A DNA stretch of 64,000 nt. Source: Cornus controversa (Eukaryota; Streptophyta; Magnoliopsida; Cornales; Cornaceae). The notes beneath the pieces are model-generated. The model searched no databases, was not told the DNA's origin, and was given only the letters and a program-made list of their open reading frames with translations. Of the stretch, positions 62,591 to 64,000 are shown piece after piece. Both the position numbers and the translations under genes were made by a program. Every line of letters starts with the position of its first letter. The stretch's first letter is position 1. The stretch covers positions 4,650,001 through 4,714,000 of the forward strand of contig CM048847.1 of assembly GCA_026545225.1 (NCBI GenBank). Reading direction: 5' to 3'.

Positions 62591-64000
62591 TGTAAGGACC
62601 GGAATTATTTTGACCGGTCCCGGATGATTTTTGGGCCGGATTGAAATTTTTTTGGATTAATTAAAATTCCAGAAATGGTGTGGATATATTTCCATACATG
62701 TGGAAGGTGTATGTATATATGTATATATGTATATATCTAAATATATATATACATAATACCTATATTTATATTTAATTATAAATATGTGGTGGGCTTTTAC
62801 GCAATTATGAGAAAATGTGGGAGCATGTTGTATTATGTGTGTAAGTGTATTTAGAGAAATACACATGTGGAGTTAGATACATATATGGATGATATATACA
62901 TATGTATTATTTTATGTGGACAAAAATGAGGGAGAATAAGGAACTTGTGGACCACAATAAAAGAAAGGAGAAAGACCAAAAGTGGTCTTCGGCTGAGAAG
63001 AGAAAAAGAAAGAGAAAAAGAAGAAAAGAAAAAGAAAAGAGAAAGGGAGAGAGAACCGAGAGGAGCCGAGATCGGGGTGCTCACGGCGGGGCTTCGCCCG
63101 GGCGACGGCGACGGCGGAACTCCGGTAGCGGCTGGGCTGACGCCGATGGCTGAAGCGGCTGTTCTCGGTGGTGATCCTCGGCTGGAACGGTGAGGACTGT
63201 GTGGGTTCTCACGGCTGTTTTTTTTTTTCAGTTGGTTCCGGCGACGGCGGCTTGCGGTGGTTGCAGGTGGGTTCGGTGGTGCGAGCTGCCTGGTTCGCGG
63301 CTTCGGTTGAGTGGGTTGGGCTTCGGTTGCTCACGGTGGGTCTAGACTTTCACGGCTGTTCGGACAGCTTATCGGGTTGGTTCACGGCGGCAGTGGACGG
63401 TTCTCTTGGCCGTAATTACTGGGGATTTTGGGTGGTGGTTGGCTCGGGTGTAGCGGTGTTCGATGGTGGATGATTGGGTTGAGCCGTGGGTTGCTTACTA
63501 CCACGGTTTCAGCTGGCCGTTCTAAGTGCATTGAATGGTGATATATATGTGTATATATATATATTTACGGATGATGATGGTTCAGCTTTGGCTCGAGGTG
63601 GTTTCGGGTATAGATTGTGAATGGTATGGGAGTGGTCACGGTTGAGGTGGCTGGTGCTAGTTGTGGGTTGTGCAGTTGGTCCTTTGATTTGGGCCTAGAC
63701 AATTAATTTACTTGGGTAGCCATGATTTTGGGATGGTTTATTTGGGATGATTGGTTTGGCTTGGCTGTGGGGTGGCTAGAAATGGCCTGTTTGGATGGTC
63801 TCGGGTGTGGCTCTGGCGACTGGGTTTCTGCCAGTTTGGTGGGTGGACATTGATGGCCGTTTTGGTTATGATGGTGGCTTCAAAATTGAGCTTCCTTGGT
63901 TTTGATTGGGGCCGAAGATGGTGGCTTGTCTGGTTTGCTGCTGGTGCTTCGGGGTAGAAGTAGTTGCTTATATTTTTGGTGGGTTTATGATGAGCAGCTT
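62591..64000 (+). repeat. Element B LTR, 5' portion (runs off the window)
   Basis: It begins TGTAAGGACCGGAATTATTTT, followed by an AT-rich stretch with TATA-like runs (62700-62760), a purine tract (62985-63065) and a G+C-rich part. It is diverged from the array LTRs in the G+C-rich part. About 2.9 kb of LTR is expected beyond the window. Confidence 0.88.

Overview
The window is plant nuclear DNA made almost entirely of nested, tandemly rearranged LTR retrotransposons. I found no host gene, tRNA, rRNA or prokaryotic signal. The organism is a flowering plant of unknown species. The signs are an Athila-type Ty3/gypsy gag-pol with a tRNA-Asp-type primer site, long-LTR elements with the plant iMet primer site, 5-bp target duplications, and A+T-rich spacers.

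Three element families are present. Element A is an Athila-like element (about 1-1.3 kb LTRs, about 10 kb internal) lying on the minus strand. Reading in its sense direction it has 5' LTR, primer site, gag-protease-RT-RNaseH-integrase, an array of palindromes, a G-box/TATA promoter-like block, a leader intron, an env-position ORF, two polypurine tracts and the 3' LTR. Two copies sit head to tail and share the LTR at 43536-44835. A1 spans 1062-44835 and A2 spans 43536-59100. Element B is a non-autonomous element with 4.3-kb LTRs and a 2.5-kb internal region lacking gag and pol. Element C is seen only as a 171-bp LTR end at the left edge.

Layout: 1-171 is the end of C, inserted into a B LTR. 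172-1061 is B (LTR end, primer site, start of internal), cut by A. 1062-9608 is the A1 3' LTR, 3' region and pol. 9609-40980 is a B array of five LTRs alternating with four internal regions, inserted in A1 pol inside one AAGTC target duplication. 40981-43535 is the A1 gag and leader. 43536-44835 is the shared A LTR. 44836-51071 is the A2 3' region and pol. 51072-55585 is a solo B LTR inside a TTGGC target duplication. 55586-59100 is the rest of A2 pol and gag, cut off in gag. 59101-64000 is B again on the plus strand (LTR remainder, complete internal region, start of next LTR).

Inferred history: a B element, probably already tandem, received A. A became LTR-internal-LTR-internal by LTR-LTR exchange. 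Two further B elements entered the two pol copies; one expanded by unequal crossing-over and the other collapsed to a solo LTR. A deletion then joined A2 gag to a B LTR. The coding regions are decaying mainly by C-to-T stops in CG and CAG contexts, as expected for methylated repeats.

The most unusual signals are the TCGATNNATCGA palindrome arrays shared by the A LTR U3 and by the region upstream of the env-position ORF, that ORF's self-contained promoter and leader-intron architecture, the B array with a microsatellite growing by one unit per LTR, and a series of small hairpins just after the B primer site.
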